A DNA stretch of 64,000 bases from Alisma plantago-aquatica (GCA_963693085.1 OY856409.1:302529058-302593057); one strand, 5' to 3'; positions 11,078 to 24,478 are shown, numbered from the stretch's first letter. Numbers and translations: made by a program. Notes: generated from the sequence alone by a model not told the origin.

Positions 11078-13873
11078 CTACTACAACAAAAACTAGCATC
11101 TATCCAACCTTCTTTGTCTACTGATATCCAAGTTTCTCTTCCTCAACAACACGATCCTGACTACACTGCTGACCACCACCTAAAAAGATGTGGTAACCCA
11201 CGAGGTGAGACCCATGTCCCAGCAAGAGATATAACTCTCATCCAACAATTGTTGTCACACCAAGTTATACCATTATTAGACAACATGATCATATTCAACT
11301 AAATGAATTATTTAAACTAATTACACATGTTAAGCAGGTTAAGTAGATATAACAGATAAGCATAGTATCATGATTACAAGGAATATGAAAAACAAGTATA
11401 ATAGTTGATTTATCATGCCTCATTACAAAACAACTTGCCAGTATAAGAAACAAGGTAAGGGTAAACATCCAATGTGAAACATGTTTAATCCTAAGCAGAT
11501 ATACGACACAGTTGTATTACTTCTTTTATTACTACCCTATGGAATTAAGGTATGCCACTCAATTCCAATTGACCACTGCTAAGTCAAAATTAGTGCCATA
11601 CAAGATCTAGGAAGAGCCGGAATCCAAGATCTTCTCCCCACTCAGTCAATACAAGTGAACATTGTAGTGACATGTAAAGTCAAACTACAAAACACCTTGC
11701 CTGCCTTGGTATATAGGTCACAATGCTAGACACCAGGGTATGAATCCCTACCATCGAGGTACAATCATCATTGCCCTAAAAATATCATGTATATAAATCT
11801 CTGAGATGCGGCCGCAGTCATTCTTACATCAAAACATGACCTTAGCCATCCTCCATACACTTTGAGATCAAGATGACAATGACACATGGTCACTTGCACC
11901 TCACATACTCAACAATATGTGCTCTGTGTTTCCCTTAGGAATACTCATTTCACCATCCAACAAGTCCTGACACTGGAATGGATCTATGGCCAGGGAAACT
12001 ACATGATTATGGTTTCACTTGATTAGTTAGAGCCATTTGGGTATCTTTTAACTGCATCAATCAAGTTATAAGAAACACTTTAAGTAATTCTACAAAACAT
12101 AGGTAGAGTGAAACTTCAAAAGATATAAAACATATTAAACATAAAACTTGTCATATTACAACATGGTACTATCCATTGCTAGTCATTGAGACCATTACCA
12201 TTATCACATCGCTATGGTATACTAATCCCTTACCACATCATATAGAGGATGTCACCTCAAATAGGGCACAAGACCATGCTCAAGGTGTAGAGATATCACA
12301 TCATTCCCTACGATATCATCATTATCTCTCCATGCTACAACAAGACTCATCATCGTGCACTTGGCAAAATTGTTTCAACAACCATTTATATAGCTATGAT
12401 GCTTTTCTAACAACAAATTAGGATTACAACATTAAGAGAGAGGATGTACTCCATGAAGATGCTAATTTCTCAAACAAGCTAAGATTTATCATCATGTTCT
12501 TGAAATTAGGGTTAGGTTTAACCTTATAATCCAAATTTGGGTTTCAAAATAACAAAGAGAAGTAAACTCTAATTATCATCATCTCCAACAATATTTGAAG
12601 CACTTAGGTCAAACATCCCAAACATAGAGTCATCAAAACTTCATGATCATATGGACCAGCAAACACCATTAGTCACATATAATCATAAGTGTCATTAATG
12701 AAAGAGAAACCTAGGTCACATATCTCATGACTAAAGAGAACATCAAACATATTCATTGACCAAAGAGATTGGTCACCTCAGCCACCCCTCAAGAGATCAA
12801 CACTTAGCGACCCACATGTCATCAAAGTTTATCGATGACATAAGATATAAAACCTCAATGACCATCATGGTGTAGAAATTTAGCGACCAACATGACCTCA
12901 AAACCTCATCAAACACATAAACCATAGCTTGACAAACATCAAGTGAGAGGAAACCTCATCAAACTCAAGATTAAATAGGTTGTTCATTGTCCTAAAACTG
13001 AAACCACCAATGTGTAAAACTCATGAAGGAAAATCACATATCAGAACCCTAAATCCGATCATCATCATAGAGAAAACAAAAAACATGACTTAGAGAGAGA
13101 AAACCAACGTACAACACATGCATGAAAGGATCAAAGCATCCGTAAAAAACAAGATAATTGTGTACATCATTGGGGTTTCAACAAGGGAGGTTATCTACTT
13201 AAGATCACCATGGAACATAAACCTTAGATCATTTATATTATCACCATTCTACTTGGAACCACGTTTTGAAGAGTAGATTACTTGAATGCAAAGTAAAAGC
13301 AACAATAATCGAGAAGAAAGTTATATAACTCACCTTAGATATGAAGAACAACTCCAACAACAAGCAAGCTCTAAGAAAAGAGAGAGAACCCTTGCTTTAT
13401 CACCACTTCTCGGCTTAGCTAGCACCACCTACAAGGAAAGAAAAAACCCTAGGTCAAAGGATAACAAGATGAAAAGCAAAACCCTAGGCCAAAATGACAA
13501 CAAAGAGAGGTTGTTCAACTCAACTTTATTCACTACCATGGAGAACCATGGATTTGGCCAAGAAGAGAGAATCCTTTCAAGATCAACTCAAGATCCACCA
13601 TTGAAACTTTATGGGTTTGGGCAAGAAGAGAAGGAATAAGAGGGTAAGGAAAGAAAATGAAGATCATGTGATGGTTCAGTTACCAAAACCAAAGAGAAGT
13701 GGAAAGGATTACCAAACAATCACCAAGTAAGGGTTTCTCCAAAACCCTAGCTCACATGCAAGATGGACCGCCCACTAGAGCTCCACCTTCACCACCAAGA
13801 GCAAGGGGGATGTGATCCAAGAAAGAAGAGGGAGAGAGGGTGCAAAGGGTTTTGTTGCATGCAAGAAGAGAGG

Positions 13874-13881
13874 TTTATATA
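13874..13881 (-). promoter_or_regulatory. TATA box in gypsy LTR A
   Basis: On the minus strand the text reads TATATAAACCTCTC. The same context is conserved in LTR B at 22578-22585. This is the likely core promoter of the element, with transcription running left from about 13845. Confidence 0.5.
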
Positions 13882-14637
13882 GACAAGAGTAAGAGAGAGA
13901 GAAGGGAGGTTAGGTGTTATGCAAACATATGCCAAGTGTCCATCAAAACTTGCCCATGAAAGCACCATGCTCAAACATGCAACTATGGTGATAAGAAAGA
14001 AAAAAAAACTAGGAACCTAATTGTCTAGGAAAACCCTTCGATGGATGACAACCTTGGTCAGAAAACCAAACGGTCATTGGAAAAAATTTGACCAAAGAGA
14101 AACTCATTGACCACCAACATATGCAAAGGTTGGAGACCGAAGAGATATACCACATCTCATTGACCACCATCAAATGGTAGGTCAAGGAAAACATCTTCGA
14201 CTGAAGAACCAAGGACAACACATAAAACTTAGTGATTGCCAAACTCTAGATGACTCAAAATCAAGGTCAACCACCTACATAGGGTATTCAAGCAAACCCT
14301 AAAACTCAACACAACATGTCACTACAACAACCCAAGATACAACATGACGCCCCAAGGCAAAAATCTCTCCAACATGATATCAAAACATGCTAGGCACAAC
14401 AAGCATGTGAAAAACTATAAGAAAAAACCTTAAACATGGGTGATTTGCATTTAGGTCCAAAAATAAGCACATATATGCAAAGCTAACTCAAACAACATCC
14501 AAACGAGACCAAACTTGAAACATGAGCTTGTCACATGTTACCAAAGTACATCATGAGGTTAGATTTAGGTTTCAAGAACCTAGTTATGCTAAGAAAGTAA
14601 GATTAACTAGAAATATAGGTCAGGGGTTTTACAACCA

Positions 14638-14650
14638 TATACCCCTAAAA
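14638..14650 (-). promoter_or_regulatory. Polypurine tract of gypsy 1
   Basis: On minus the text GGTGAAATCCTTTTTAGGGG runs into the LTR start, the usual PPT position for plus-strand priming. Confidence 0.6.
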
Positions 14651-14699
14651 AGGATTTCACCTCCAAAATCCTAAGTGAAAAAAGATGGGTACTTCCTAC

Positions 14700-15077
14700 A
14701 CATCTCATCCTATAACTCCCACATGGCTTCCACCACACCACAAAGATGACATAACAACTTAATAAGAACTATATTCTTCTTCTTCAACTTATCACCCTCC
14801 TATCCAAAATCAACATAGGACCTTCAACATACAATACATCCTCCTCCAACTCAACCTTTACTAGATACAAAACTTTCTCTGTATCTGGATGGCACTTCCT
14901 GAACATGGAAAAATAGAAGATAGGATGCAATCTATGCAACTCCATTGGTAGCTCCAACCTATAAGCCACCTTCCCAACATGTGTCGCAACAAGGTAAGAT
15001 CTCGTAAACCCAAGGATCAACTTACCCTTCTTGCCAAATAAGCACACATTTCCAAGGAGAGACCTTAAGAGACACAT
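14700..15077 (-). pseudogene. Gypsy 1 integrase C-terminus with chromodomain remnant
   Basis: The open part (14784-15077) includes KLILGFTRSYLVATHVGKVAYRL-type text, then LHPIFYFSMFRKCHPD and ILDRRV. These are the hallmarks of the region after the integrase core in plant chromoviruses. Downstream, out of the open frame, comes the VEAMWEL box, which resembles the group II chromodomain core with a stop after it. Chromodomains of this class steer integration towards heterochromatin. Confidence 0.75.
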
Positions 15078-15484
15078 GATCTCCTACTTGGAACTCCAAA
15101 GGCATACGATGGTTATTAGCATAAGACTTCTGTCTATCCCGGGCTGCCTTCAGTTTTTGTTGTACTACTTTGATTTTCTTTGTATTCAATTGTACAAGCT
15201 CAGGACCCAAAAGTCAATACTCGATAGTCTCATACCAACAAAAAAATGACCAAAATGCCTCATGTACAAGGCTCCATGTTGTTAATATCTATAATTTGCT
15301 AATAATTGTTGTAGCAAAACTCTATCAAACTTAGATGCACATCCCAACTTCCAGGAAACTGCCATACATAAGCTCTCAACAAATCCTCCAAGATATGTAT
15401 GGTCCTCTCTGACTGACCATATGTATGTGGGTGAAAAGTCGTACTAAACTTCAACAGTGTAACCATAGCTGTATGAAGGCATTC

Positions 15485-15799
15485 CTAAAAACATCTAGTA
15501 AACTGTGGAACTCTGTCAAACACTATGGTAACTGGGATACCATGTAGACAAACTATCCCCTGAACATATATTTGTGCCAACTTCTCTGCTATATGTGTCG
15601 TCTTGACTAGAAGGGACTGAGCTGACTTGGTTAACTTGTCAATTATCACCCAAATGGAATCATGACCCTTGGCTGCCCTAGGAAGACCTACCATAAAGTC
15701 CATCGTAATATGATTCCATTTCCATTGTGGTATAGGCAACATTCTTGCATGTTTCTGATGATCAACCTTGACCTGTTGACACACTAGACATCTAGCCAC
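15485..15799 (-). pseudogene. Gypsy 1 integrase core
   Basis: It begins with the last two cysteines of the HHCC finger (CLVCQQVK). Then come the first catalytic Asp in MDFMVGLP, GHDSIWVIIDKLTKSA, and the second Asp in IVFDRVPQFT. The frame ends before the third acidic residue. Integrase joins the cDNA to the host DNA. Confidence 0.85.
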
Positions 15800-15802
15800 A
15801 AA

Positions 15803-16060
15803 CTATGCCAAATCACACTTCAAACCAAGCCACCAATATAGATCCTTCAGGCTATAATACATCTTGGTACTGCCTTGATGCATAGCATACATAAATGAAT
15901 GAGCCTCCTCAAGAAACAACTTCCTCAAACCATCAACATCGGGTACTATTGTTTGATTATGAAAGCAAACTATCCTATCATCAGTCTCATGGAAACCATC
16001 ATACTTCTTGATGCCAAACTCTGTCCTGATATTCTGTATCACGGTATCAAACTGTTGCAC
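15803..16060 (-). pseudogene. Gypsy 1 integrase zinc finger (H2C2)
   Basis: EEAHSF and AMHQGSTKMY supply the two histidines, and YWWLGLKCDLA leads into the cysteine pair in the next segment. A stop (after KCDLA) separates it from the core. Confidence 0.8.
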
Positions 16061-16526
16061 ATCTCTGATTTTGTTGTATCAAGGCGGGCTTCACTTGTAA
16101 CTATCCTAGCAAGCCTACCAATAGAGAAACCTCTAACTTTACATTTATCTGACGTAACGACATCAACATGTCTCACTTATGGAACACCAAAGAACACAAT
16201 TGTGCCTTATCTGTAGATTTTGATGAAGATGACTTCATGATAAGTGCATAAGACATTACATTCTCCTACCTTGTATGGTAGTTTATTATGCAAACATATT
16301 CCTTGATCAACTCCATCCACCTTCAGTGCCACATGTTCAACTCCTTCTTCGAGAAGATATGCTGAAGGTACTTGTGGTTGATGAAGATCTACCACTTATC
16401 TCCATAAAGGTAGTACTTCCAAATCTTCAAAGCATGGACCACAATTGCAAGCTCAATATCAAGTGTTGGGTAGTTCTCCTCATGTTTCTTAAGTTGTCTT
16501 GAAGTAAAAGAAATCACGTTCTTGTC

Positions 16527-16766
16527 TTACATCAACACACATTCCAAGCCATTCTTCGATGCATCACAGAAGACAATGTATCTCTTCCCTTGTTTTGGCA
16601 GAACTAACTCTGGTGCACTGGTCAACTTCTCCTTTAGCAACTGAAAAGAAAGACGACACTTATCATCCCAGATAAAAGGTACACCTTTCTTCATTAACTT
16701 TGAAAGGGGCAATGCCACAACACTGAAGTTCTTAATGAACCTAATGTAGTAGCCAGGTCTAGACAA
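16527..16766 (-). pseudogene. Gypsy 1 RT connection and RNase H start
   Basis: YYIRFIKNFSVVALPLSKLMKKG is the connection domain, followed by LSFQLLKEKL and by FCDASKNGLECVLM, the start of RNase H with its first Asp. It is in the usual place after RT. Confidence 0.85.
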
Positions 16767-16779
16767 CTATGAACCTCAG

Positions 16780-17480
16780 TCAGTATCTTAGGCTTCTCCC
16801 ATTCGAACATTGATTGTATCTTCTTCGGGTCCACAAAAATGCCCTTAGAAGATACCATTTTCCCAAGAAAAGACGTCTTCCTCAGCTAGAACTCACACTT
16901 GTTGAACTTAGCATACAACTTGTGTTATCTCAACAACGTCAACACTTGGCCTAGATACTGTTCATGTTGTTGTCTGTTTCTGGAGTATTTCAGGATGTAC
17001 TCGATGAACACCACCACAAACTGATCAAGGTATGGCCTGAACACTCGGTTCATCAGATCCATAAAGGTTGTTGGTGTGTTTGTCAATCAAAACGGCATGA
17101 CCAAAAACTTGTACAGACCTTAATTAGTCCATAATGATGACTTGGGTATGTCATCCACCTTGATCTTCAACTGATGATAAGCTGATCTCACATATATCTT
17201 CAAAAACACTACAACACCTCTCAACTAATCAAACATATCATCTATCCTTGGTAACGAGTACTTGTTCTTGATGGTGACCTTGTTCAACTATTGGTAATCT
17301 ATGCACAACCTCATAGAACTGTCCTTTTTATTCATGAGCAACATGGGAGAACCCTAAGGGGAGGTGCTCAATCTGCTAAAGCCTTTCTCTAACAACTCTT
17401 ACAATTGCTTCTTCAACTCCTGCATCTTTTTTGGTGCCATCCTATATGGTGATTGTCCTATAGGTTGTGTTCCAAGAATA
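16780..17480 (-). pseudogene. Gypsy 1 reverse transcriptase, catalytic motif changed
   Basis: No long open frame survives, but the text is recognisable. KNKYSLPRIDDMFD lies near 17220-17275, and [16 protein letters not shown] lies near 17010-17055. At 16997-17009 the box that reads FIDD in gypsy 2 reads FIEY here, so both catalytic aspartates of motif C are lost. Several TAA/TAG codons interrupt the domain. Confidence 0.8.
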
Positions 17481-17794
17481 AGATTATCTCAAAATCTATC
17501 TCTTTGTGAGGGGGAACACCAAGAAACTCTTTAGGGAAAACATTCTCAAACTCTAAAACCACATGTACCTCTTGAATATTATGATTCCCTTACTTGGTAC
17601 CACAACGTGTGCCAAGAAAGTCTCACAACCCTACCTCATCAACCTCTCTACTATCATAGCTAACACCAATCATGTTGAAAGAATAATCCTATCTCCTAGG
17701 AAGACCCACGAAACATCACCATCATGGAACGTCTCCACCTTGAAACTACAATCCAATACTACCTAATATTTCTCCAAGGTATCCATCCCAAGGA

Positions 17795-18127
17795 TTACAT
17801 CAAACATGTGCATGTAAAGTGGCATAAGATCCACTTGAATGATGTGTCTTGAGAAAGAAATAACACAAGATGGAACACCTCCCGCAACTCTACAAAACCA
17901 ACAAGAGGGGTTTCTAACTGAAGAATATCATATCTACTAACAACAGGTAGATAACAACTATCGATCACCTCTATGGTGATAAAATAGTGTGCCACAACTG
18001 GGTCAACCAAAAATGATACAAAAGAAGAAGCAAACAAATCAAAATTAAAAATCTCCATCAAACCTATCATGATTTGTTGATTAACCACTCCCTCCGACTG
18101 ACTTATATCATAGAATCGAATTGTCAT
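17795..18127 (-). pseudogene. Gypsy 1 protease region, active site missing
   Basis: The frame covers the aspartic protease region before RT. After NFDLFA the expected D-(T/S)-G box is not there and the text goes straight to SSFVSFLVDPVVAHY. Beyond the stop, text equivalent to VILGMD marks the protease C-terminal loop (about 17780). Confidence 0.65.
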
Positions 18128-18569
18128 GTGTTGTTGTCCATGTCCTCTGCTAGCTTATCCATAGGATCCTACCTATGATGCCTGACTATGTCCTCTGCCA
18201 CCACCACTACTGAACTATTGTTGTTGAGAACCCCACTAACTTTGCCTTGATAGCTATTTCACCTCCTTGTCATAGGGCAAAACAACCTCATACGCCCGGT
18301 CTATCTGCACTTTTAACATGTCTTAGCCTTGTACCATACCCTAGATGACCCTATCACTGACACTGGCATTGCACTGCATGCTCTAGATGGTGGGAAACTA
18401 TAGCCTCTGCCCTTTCTCATGGACCACTAAGACGACACCATTGTCCTATGCTTAGAGAAAGTTGATCGTTGTTGTGACTGAGGTGAATAAAACCTTGGTT
18501 TCTTAAAGCTAGTAGACGACTACCCATGGAACTGAACTGGAAACTTTTTAGTGTTGGCTTCCCCTGGAA

Positions 18570-19130
18570 CTAAACTGGACTCTTCTTAGCATTGACTTCA
18601 TGCTTCTTGATACGATCATCCTCACTGACTCCATAAAGGTAGAGTCTATTCTCCAAGGCAGACACTATCATCATCAAATTTGTGTTGAAACCCTTCTCAA
18701 ACTGCCAGATCCTCTCCTTATCCATTACTTCCAGGTGAGGATAGAATCTCAAAAGCTCCATGAACTGCACCTCATACCCATTGATCAACATCGATCCCTG
18801 ACAGATCTTCTCAAACTGCAATATCTTCTCGCTAAGATACGTTTGCGGGAAGTATTAGCTTAAAAACTCCCACAAAAACTCCTCCCAATTGATGACTACT
18901 CTATGTCTCTTCTCATCCTCAATGGCCCACTAATGGCCAACACTACCCTTTAGTAGATACACTACATGTTTCACCTTGTCCTCATCTGGGATATTGAGGA
19001 TTTTGAAAGCCTTCTCAAGATCTATCAACCACATTTCCACATCTGTCGGATCCCAGTGTACTCAATCACCCCCACACATCTTAGATGCTCAAACATCTTC
19101 CCAAAACCCTAGCATTCCACATAGGAGACA
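18570..19130 (-). pseudogene. Gypsy 1 gag (Retrotrans_gag-like)
   Basis: The open part (18570-18821) has FEKICQGSMLINGYEVQFMELLRFYP and the FEKGF box. Upstream in other frames (18840-19060) come LEKAFKIL, YLLKGSV and WEEFL. This spacing matches the capsid region of plant gypsy gag. Gag forms the particle in which reverse transcription happens. Confidence 0.7.
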
Positions 19131-19455
19131 GTTGCCCTTGCTTGAGGTACGAGCCTCTATCTGCCATATGCATAACCATGGCCATCAACTATCCAAACAT
19201 GGACTAAAATGATGGTTGTCCATGGTTGCTGGGTTAAACTGAGGCAACATGGTATACTCTGATCCCATCTATGACACTCTATCTTTGTGTGCTTGCCTCC
19301 TCGTGCCACCTCCTGGTAGAATAAAACTACTCTCACCATGTTCTTTGTGGTCTCCAAAAATATCTACATAAGCATTAGTTATAATCAGATATGTTGGATG
19401 ACACAAGAACAAACACAAACCCTAGTCCTATGTCATTGTACACTCAGTTAACCTA

Positions 19456-19471
19456 GAGCTCTGATACCGAC
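19456..19471 (-). promoter_or_regulatory. Primer binding site of gypsy 1
   Basis: On minus the text CGGTATCAGAGCTC follows the end of LTR B after a few bases. It matches the initiator tRNA-Met 3' end except at the first bases. Confidence 0.75.
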
Positions 19472-19476
19472 CAAAC

Positions 19477-22400
19477 TATAACAACCCCAATGCCACACAA
19501 ATGAGATTACTCAAAACAAAACATGCGATCAACAACTAAATAACCACATGATGCAGAAGTAGGTAAGTTGAAACTGATATCATATAACTATTATGAGTGG
19601 AAATATATTACAACAAGTCCCAAAAACCTATATCACATCACATACTATAATAGGTATTTACATCTATTTGATGGCCATCTTCCACAACGAATGTATAACA
19701 GATATCTTGTTTCACATATACATGTCACATATGTACAAACCTTGGCATATTACCAAAACATGTGTCAATATACTTCTCAGTCCTAAGAGTATAGGGACAA
19801 CACTAGGACTCTACTACAACAAAAACTAGAAACTATCCAACCTTCTATGTCTACTGATCTCCAAGTCGCTCTTCCTCAACAATATGATCTTGACCACACT
19901 GTTGATGACCACCTAAAAAGATTTGGTAACCCATGAGGTGAGACCAATGTCCTAGATAGATATATAACTCTCAGCCAACGGTTATTGTCACAACAAGATA
20001 TACCATTATTGAACATGATGAGCGGATTTAGCCAAATCAATTATTAAAATGATTACATAGATTAAGCAGGTTATGTAGCTATAATACATAAGCATAGTAT
20101 CATGATTAGAAGGAATATGAAAAACATCTATAACAGTTGATTTCTCCTACCATTATTATAAAACAACTAAGCAATATAAGAAACAAGGTAAGGGTAAACA
20201 CCCAACGTAAAGTGTGTTTAACCCTAAGCAGATATACTACACGGTTGTATTATGTCTTTTATTATTGTCCTAAGGAATTGAGTTATACCACTCAATTCCA
20301 AATCAGTGCCATACAAGATCTAGGATGACTTGGAATCCAAGATCTTCTCCCCACTCAATTAGTACAAGTGAACACCACAGTGACATATAAAGTCAAATTG
20401 CAAAACACCTAGCCCGCCTTGGTATATAGGTCACCACGCTAGACACCAGGATATGAAGCTATGCCACTAAGGTACAATCACCATTTCCCTCAAAATATCA
20501 TGTATATAAATCTATGAGATACGACTGTATCCATTCTCATACTAAGGCATGACTGTAGCCTTCCTCCATACACCTTGAGAACAAGATGACAAGGATACAA
20601 GGTCATTTTCACCTCACATAATCAACAATATGCTCTTCGAGTTTCCCTTAGGAATACTTCTTTCTCCATCCAACAAGTCTTGAAACTGGAATGGATCTAT
20701 TTCCAGGACAACTACATGATTAGGGTTTCACTTGATTAGTAAGAGCCACTTGGTATCTTTTAACTTCATCAATCAAGTTACAAGCAAACCTTCAAAAGAA
20801 TTCTATGAAGCATGGGTAGAGTGCAGCTTCAGAAGATATAAAATGTATTAAACATAAAACTTATCATATCACAACATGGTATTGTCCATTTCCACTCACT
20901 GAGATCATCACCATTATCACATTACATTTGGACACCAATCCCTTATCACGTCACATAGAGGATATCACCTCAAATAGGGAACGAGACCATGCTCAAGGTC
21001 ATAGAGATATCACATCATTTCCTACAAGATAATCATTATCTCTCCATGTCGTAATAAGGATCATCTCATACACATGACACAGAAGTGTTTCAACAACCAT
21101 TTAATAGCTATGATGCTTTTCTAACAGCAAATCAGGGTTACAACATTGAGAGAGAGAGAAAGTACTCCATCAACATGCTCATTACTCAAGCAAGCTAATA
21201 ATTATCATAATGTGCTTGAAATTAGGGTTAGGTTCACATTATAATCCAAATTAGGGTTATAAATTAGCAAAGAGAAGCAAACGTTAATTATCATAATCTC
21301 CAACAATCTTGTAAGCACTTAGGTCAAACATTCCCAACATAGAATCATCAACACTTCATGACCATATGGACCAACAAACACCATCAGTTGCATAGAATCA
21401 AAGGTGTCATCAACCAAAGAGAAACCTAGGTCACACATCTCAACAACTAAAGAGAACATCAAACATCTTCATCGACCAAAGAGATCGGTCACCTCAGCGA
21501 CCACTCAAGAGGTCAACACTTAGCAAGCCACATGTCATCAAAGGTCATCGACCACATAAGATATAAAACTTCAACGACCATCATGGTGTAGAAACTTAGC
21601 AACCAACATGACCTCAAAACATCATCGACCACATAAACCATAGATTTACAAATATCAAGTGAGAGGAGACATCATCAAACTCAAGATAAAACAAGTTGTT
21701 CATCACCACGAAACTAAAACCACCAAAGTGTACAACTCATGAAGGAAAATTACATATCAGTATCTTAAATCTGACCATAATCATGAGAGAAAAAAAAAAC
21801 CATGATTTAGAGAGAGAAAACCAATGTATAGCACATGTAGGCAAGGATCAAAGCTTACATCACCAAACAAGATAATCGTGCACAACATTAGGGTTTCAAC
21901 AAGGGAGGTTATCTGCTCAAGATCACCATGGAACATAAACCCTAGATCATAGATATTGTCACCATTCTACTTGGAATCACGTTTTCAAGATCATATTACT
22001 TGGATGCAATGTAAAAGCAACAATAATCAATGATAAAGTTGTACAACTCACCTTAGATATGAAGAACAACTCCAACAACAAGGGATCTTTAAGAGAAGAG
22101 AGAAAACCCTAGCTTGATCACCACTTCTTGGCCAAGCTAGTACCACCTACAAGGAAAGAACAAACCCTAGGTTAAAGGAGCACAAGATGGAGAGAAAAAC
22201 CCTAGGCCAAAAAGACAAGAAAAAGAGGTTCTTCAACTCAACTTAAGCACTACCATGGAGAAACATGGACCAAGAAGACAAAAATCCTTCAAGCTAAACT
22301 CAAGCTCCACCGTGGAAACTCCATGGGTTCGACCAAGAATAGAAGGAAGAAGAGGGTAAGGCAAGAAAAGGAATATCATGATATGGATCAATTACCCAAA

Positions 22401-23030
22401 CTAAAGAGAAGAGAAAAGGATCACCAATGAAGGGTTTCTCTAAAACCCTAGATAACATGCAAGATGGATCGGCCACTAGAGCTCCGCCTTCACCACCAAG
22501 AGCAAGGGGGGCAAGCTTCAAGCAAGAAGAGAGAGAGAAAGGGTGCAAAGGGTTTTGTTGCATGAAAGAAAGAGAGGTTTATATATCCAAGGGTAGGAGA
22601 GAGAGAAGGGAGTTTAGGTGTCATGCAAACATATTCCAAGTGTTCATCAAAACTCACCCATGCAAGCATCATGCTCAAACATGCAACTATGGTGATAAAA
22701 ACAAAGAAAACTAGCAACCTACTTGTATAGGAGAGCCCTTCGACCGATGAGAACCTTAGTTAGAAAACCAAACAGTCACATAGTAAAACTTTATGACCGA
22801 AGAGAAACTCATAGACCATCAACATATGCAAAGGTTGGCGACTGAAGAGAGATACCACATCTCATCGACCACCAACATAGGGTAGGTCAAGGAAAACATC
22901 TTTGATCAAAGAACCAATAACCACACATAAACTTAGCGATCACCAAACTCTAGATGGCTCAACATCAAGGTCAGCCACTTACATAGGGTATTCAATAAAA
23001 CCCTAAAACTCAACACAACATGTCACTACA
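19477..23030 (-). repeat. Gypsy LTR B (5' LTR of gypsy 1), truncated; no gene
   Basis: It is homologous to LTR A throughout, ends next to the PBS at 19477, and lacks the LINE. It breaks off at about 23030 after CATGTCACTACA, where LTR A continues for about 320 bp. From that point the text is pol of gypsy 2. Open frames inside it (22300-22717 and others) are LTR sequence without recognisable domains. Confidence 0.88.
22578..22585 (-). promoter_or_regulatory. TATA box in gypsy LTR B
   Basis: ATATATAAACCTCTC on minus is at the same LTR position as the TATA box in LTR A. Confidence 0.5.
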
Positions 23031-23137
23031 TCAATTATGGACCTGTATTTGACACTATGGTACTTGGAATACCATGTAACATACTATCTCATATATATAT
23101 ACCAGTGCAAGCTTCTCATCCGCATACGTTGTCTTTA

Positions 23138-23338
23138 CTAGAAAAAGTGTGCTGACTTAGTCGACCTATCCAATATCACTGAGATAGAATCATGACCTTT
23201 GGCTGTCCTTAGAAGTCCAACCACAAAATCCATTGTGATATGATCCCACTTCCATTGTGGTACATGCATTTGTTGTAAAGTCCATGTAGGCTTCTGATGC
23301 TTAGCTTTAACATCCTGATACACTCCACATTTTGCCAC
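23138..23338 (-). pseudogene. Gypsy 2 integrase core fragment
   Basis: CGVYQDVK replaces the CLVCQQVK seen in gypsy 1. Then come WDHITMDFVVGL with the first Asp and GHDSISVILDRSTKSAHFF. Homology continues without an open frame to about 23040, where the fragment joins LTR B. Confidence 0.8.
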
Positions 23339-23629
23339 AAACTTGGCTACATCACACTTTAATCATGACCACCGATATAGATCCTTCTGATACATGTTGG
23401 TGCTACCTAGATGCATAGTGTACATAGAAGAGTGATCCTATTCTAGAACTAATGTCCTCAGATTATCCACATCTGGTATAACTATCCTACCATGATAATA
23501 CATTGTCCCGTCATTGATTCATGGAAGCCATCATGCTTCTTACTGCCTAACTTTTCCTGAATCTATTGTATCATAGTATCATTCTATTGTGCATCTCTGA
23601 TATTGATTCAATATCAGCTTTACTTGTAA

Positions 23630-24334
23630 CTATGCCAACAGACCTGTCAACATGGACACTTCTAGCTGAACATTCATCTGTAGCATGGAGACCAACATGT
23701 TTCTCTTATGACACACCAAAGAACTCAATTGTGCCTTCATAGTGGATGATGTTGAAGAAGACTTACTTCTTAAGGCATCTGCCACCACATTCACCTTCTC
23801 TAGATGGTCATCTAATGTGCAATCATAGTCTTTTATCAACTCCATCTAGTGTTGTTGTCGCATGTTCAACTCTTGCTTCGAAAAGATATATTGTAGGTTT
23901 TTGTGGTCGATGAAGATCTAAAACTTCTCACCATACAAGTAATGTCTCCATATCTTCAAGGCATGGACCACAATGGCCACCTCTAGATCATGTGTCAAGT
24001 AGTTCTCCTCATGCTTCTTAAGCTATCATGAAGTGAAATAAATCACATTCTTATCTTGCATCACCACACAACCTAGACCATTCTTGGATGCATCACAAAA
24101 GACTATATAACCCTTTCCTTGTTCTGGAAGTACTAACACTAGTTCACTGGTCAAACTCTCCTTCAGGATCATAAAAGATTGTTGACATTTGTCATACCAA
24201 ACAAATGATACATCCTTACTAGTTAACATTGTCAAAGGTAATGCCACCACTCTGAAGTTCTTAATGAACCTCATGTAATATCCTACCAAACCTAAGAAGC
24301 TACAGATATATGTAGATGTCTTTTCTAATCCCAT
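23630..24334 (-). pseudogene. Gypsy 2 RNase H and RT connection
   Basis: Frame 24026-24334 carries FLGLVGYYMRFIKNFRVVA (connection) and FCDASKNGLGCVVMQ (RNase H start). Frame 23630-23845 holds the RNase H end, ELIKDYDCT and HLEKVNVVADALRSK, with the final Asp of the family. Between them the sequence is homologous but has stops. Confidence 0.85.
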
Positions 24335-24478
24335 TCCAGCACTGACTCTACTTTCTTTGGGTCTACATAGATTCCTCTAGTAGATATTACATGTCCTAGA
24401 AAAGCCACTTCCTTAAGCCAGAACTAGCATTTACTAGAAATTTGCATACAACTGGTGTTGCCTCAACAAATTCAAAGC

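Larger units (their letters stand above)
4934..14633 (-). repeat. Gypsy 1 3' LTR (LTR A), split by a LINE
   Basis: Read on the minus strand, the LTR begins TGTAAAACCCCTGACC at 14633, just after a PPT (AGGGGTATA), and ends GGTTGTCACA at 4934. Without the LINE (5277-11062) and one TSD copy it is about 3.9 kb. It aligns by eye along its length with LTR B at 19477-23030, for example 11078-11300 with 19812-20040 and 13130-13990 with 21830-22710. Open frames inside it, such as 13286-13639, are LTR sequence with no recognisable domain. The two LTRs differ at many positions and by small indels, so the insertion is old. Confidence 0.85.
14634..19476 (-). mobile_element. Ty3/gypsy (chromovirus-like) internal region 1, gag-pol
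   Basis: It lies between LTR A and LTR B on the minus strand, with PBS at the right and PPT at the left. From 19400 leftwards come gag, protease, RT, RNase H, the HHCC zinc finger, integrase core and a chromodomain-like tail (text resembling LLCHLCGVVEAMWEL near 14720). The gag-protease-RT-RNase H-integrase order is Ty3/gypsy, and the tail points to a chromovirus. Many stops and frameshifts break every domain. Confidence 0.88.

Noticed and set aside
13286..13639. 117-codon frame as a host gene
   Set aside because: It lies inside gypsy LTR A, and the matching part of LTR B does not keep the frame.
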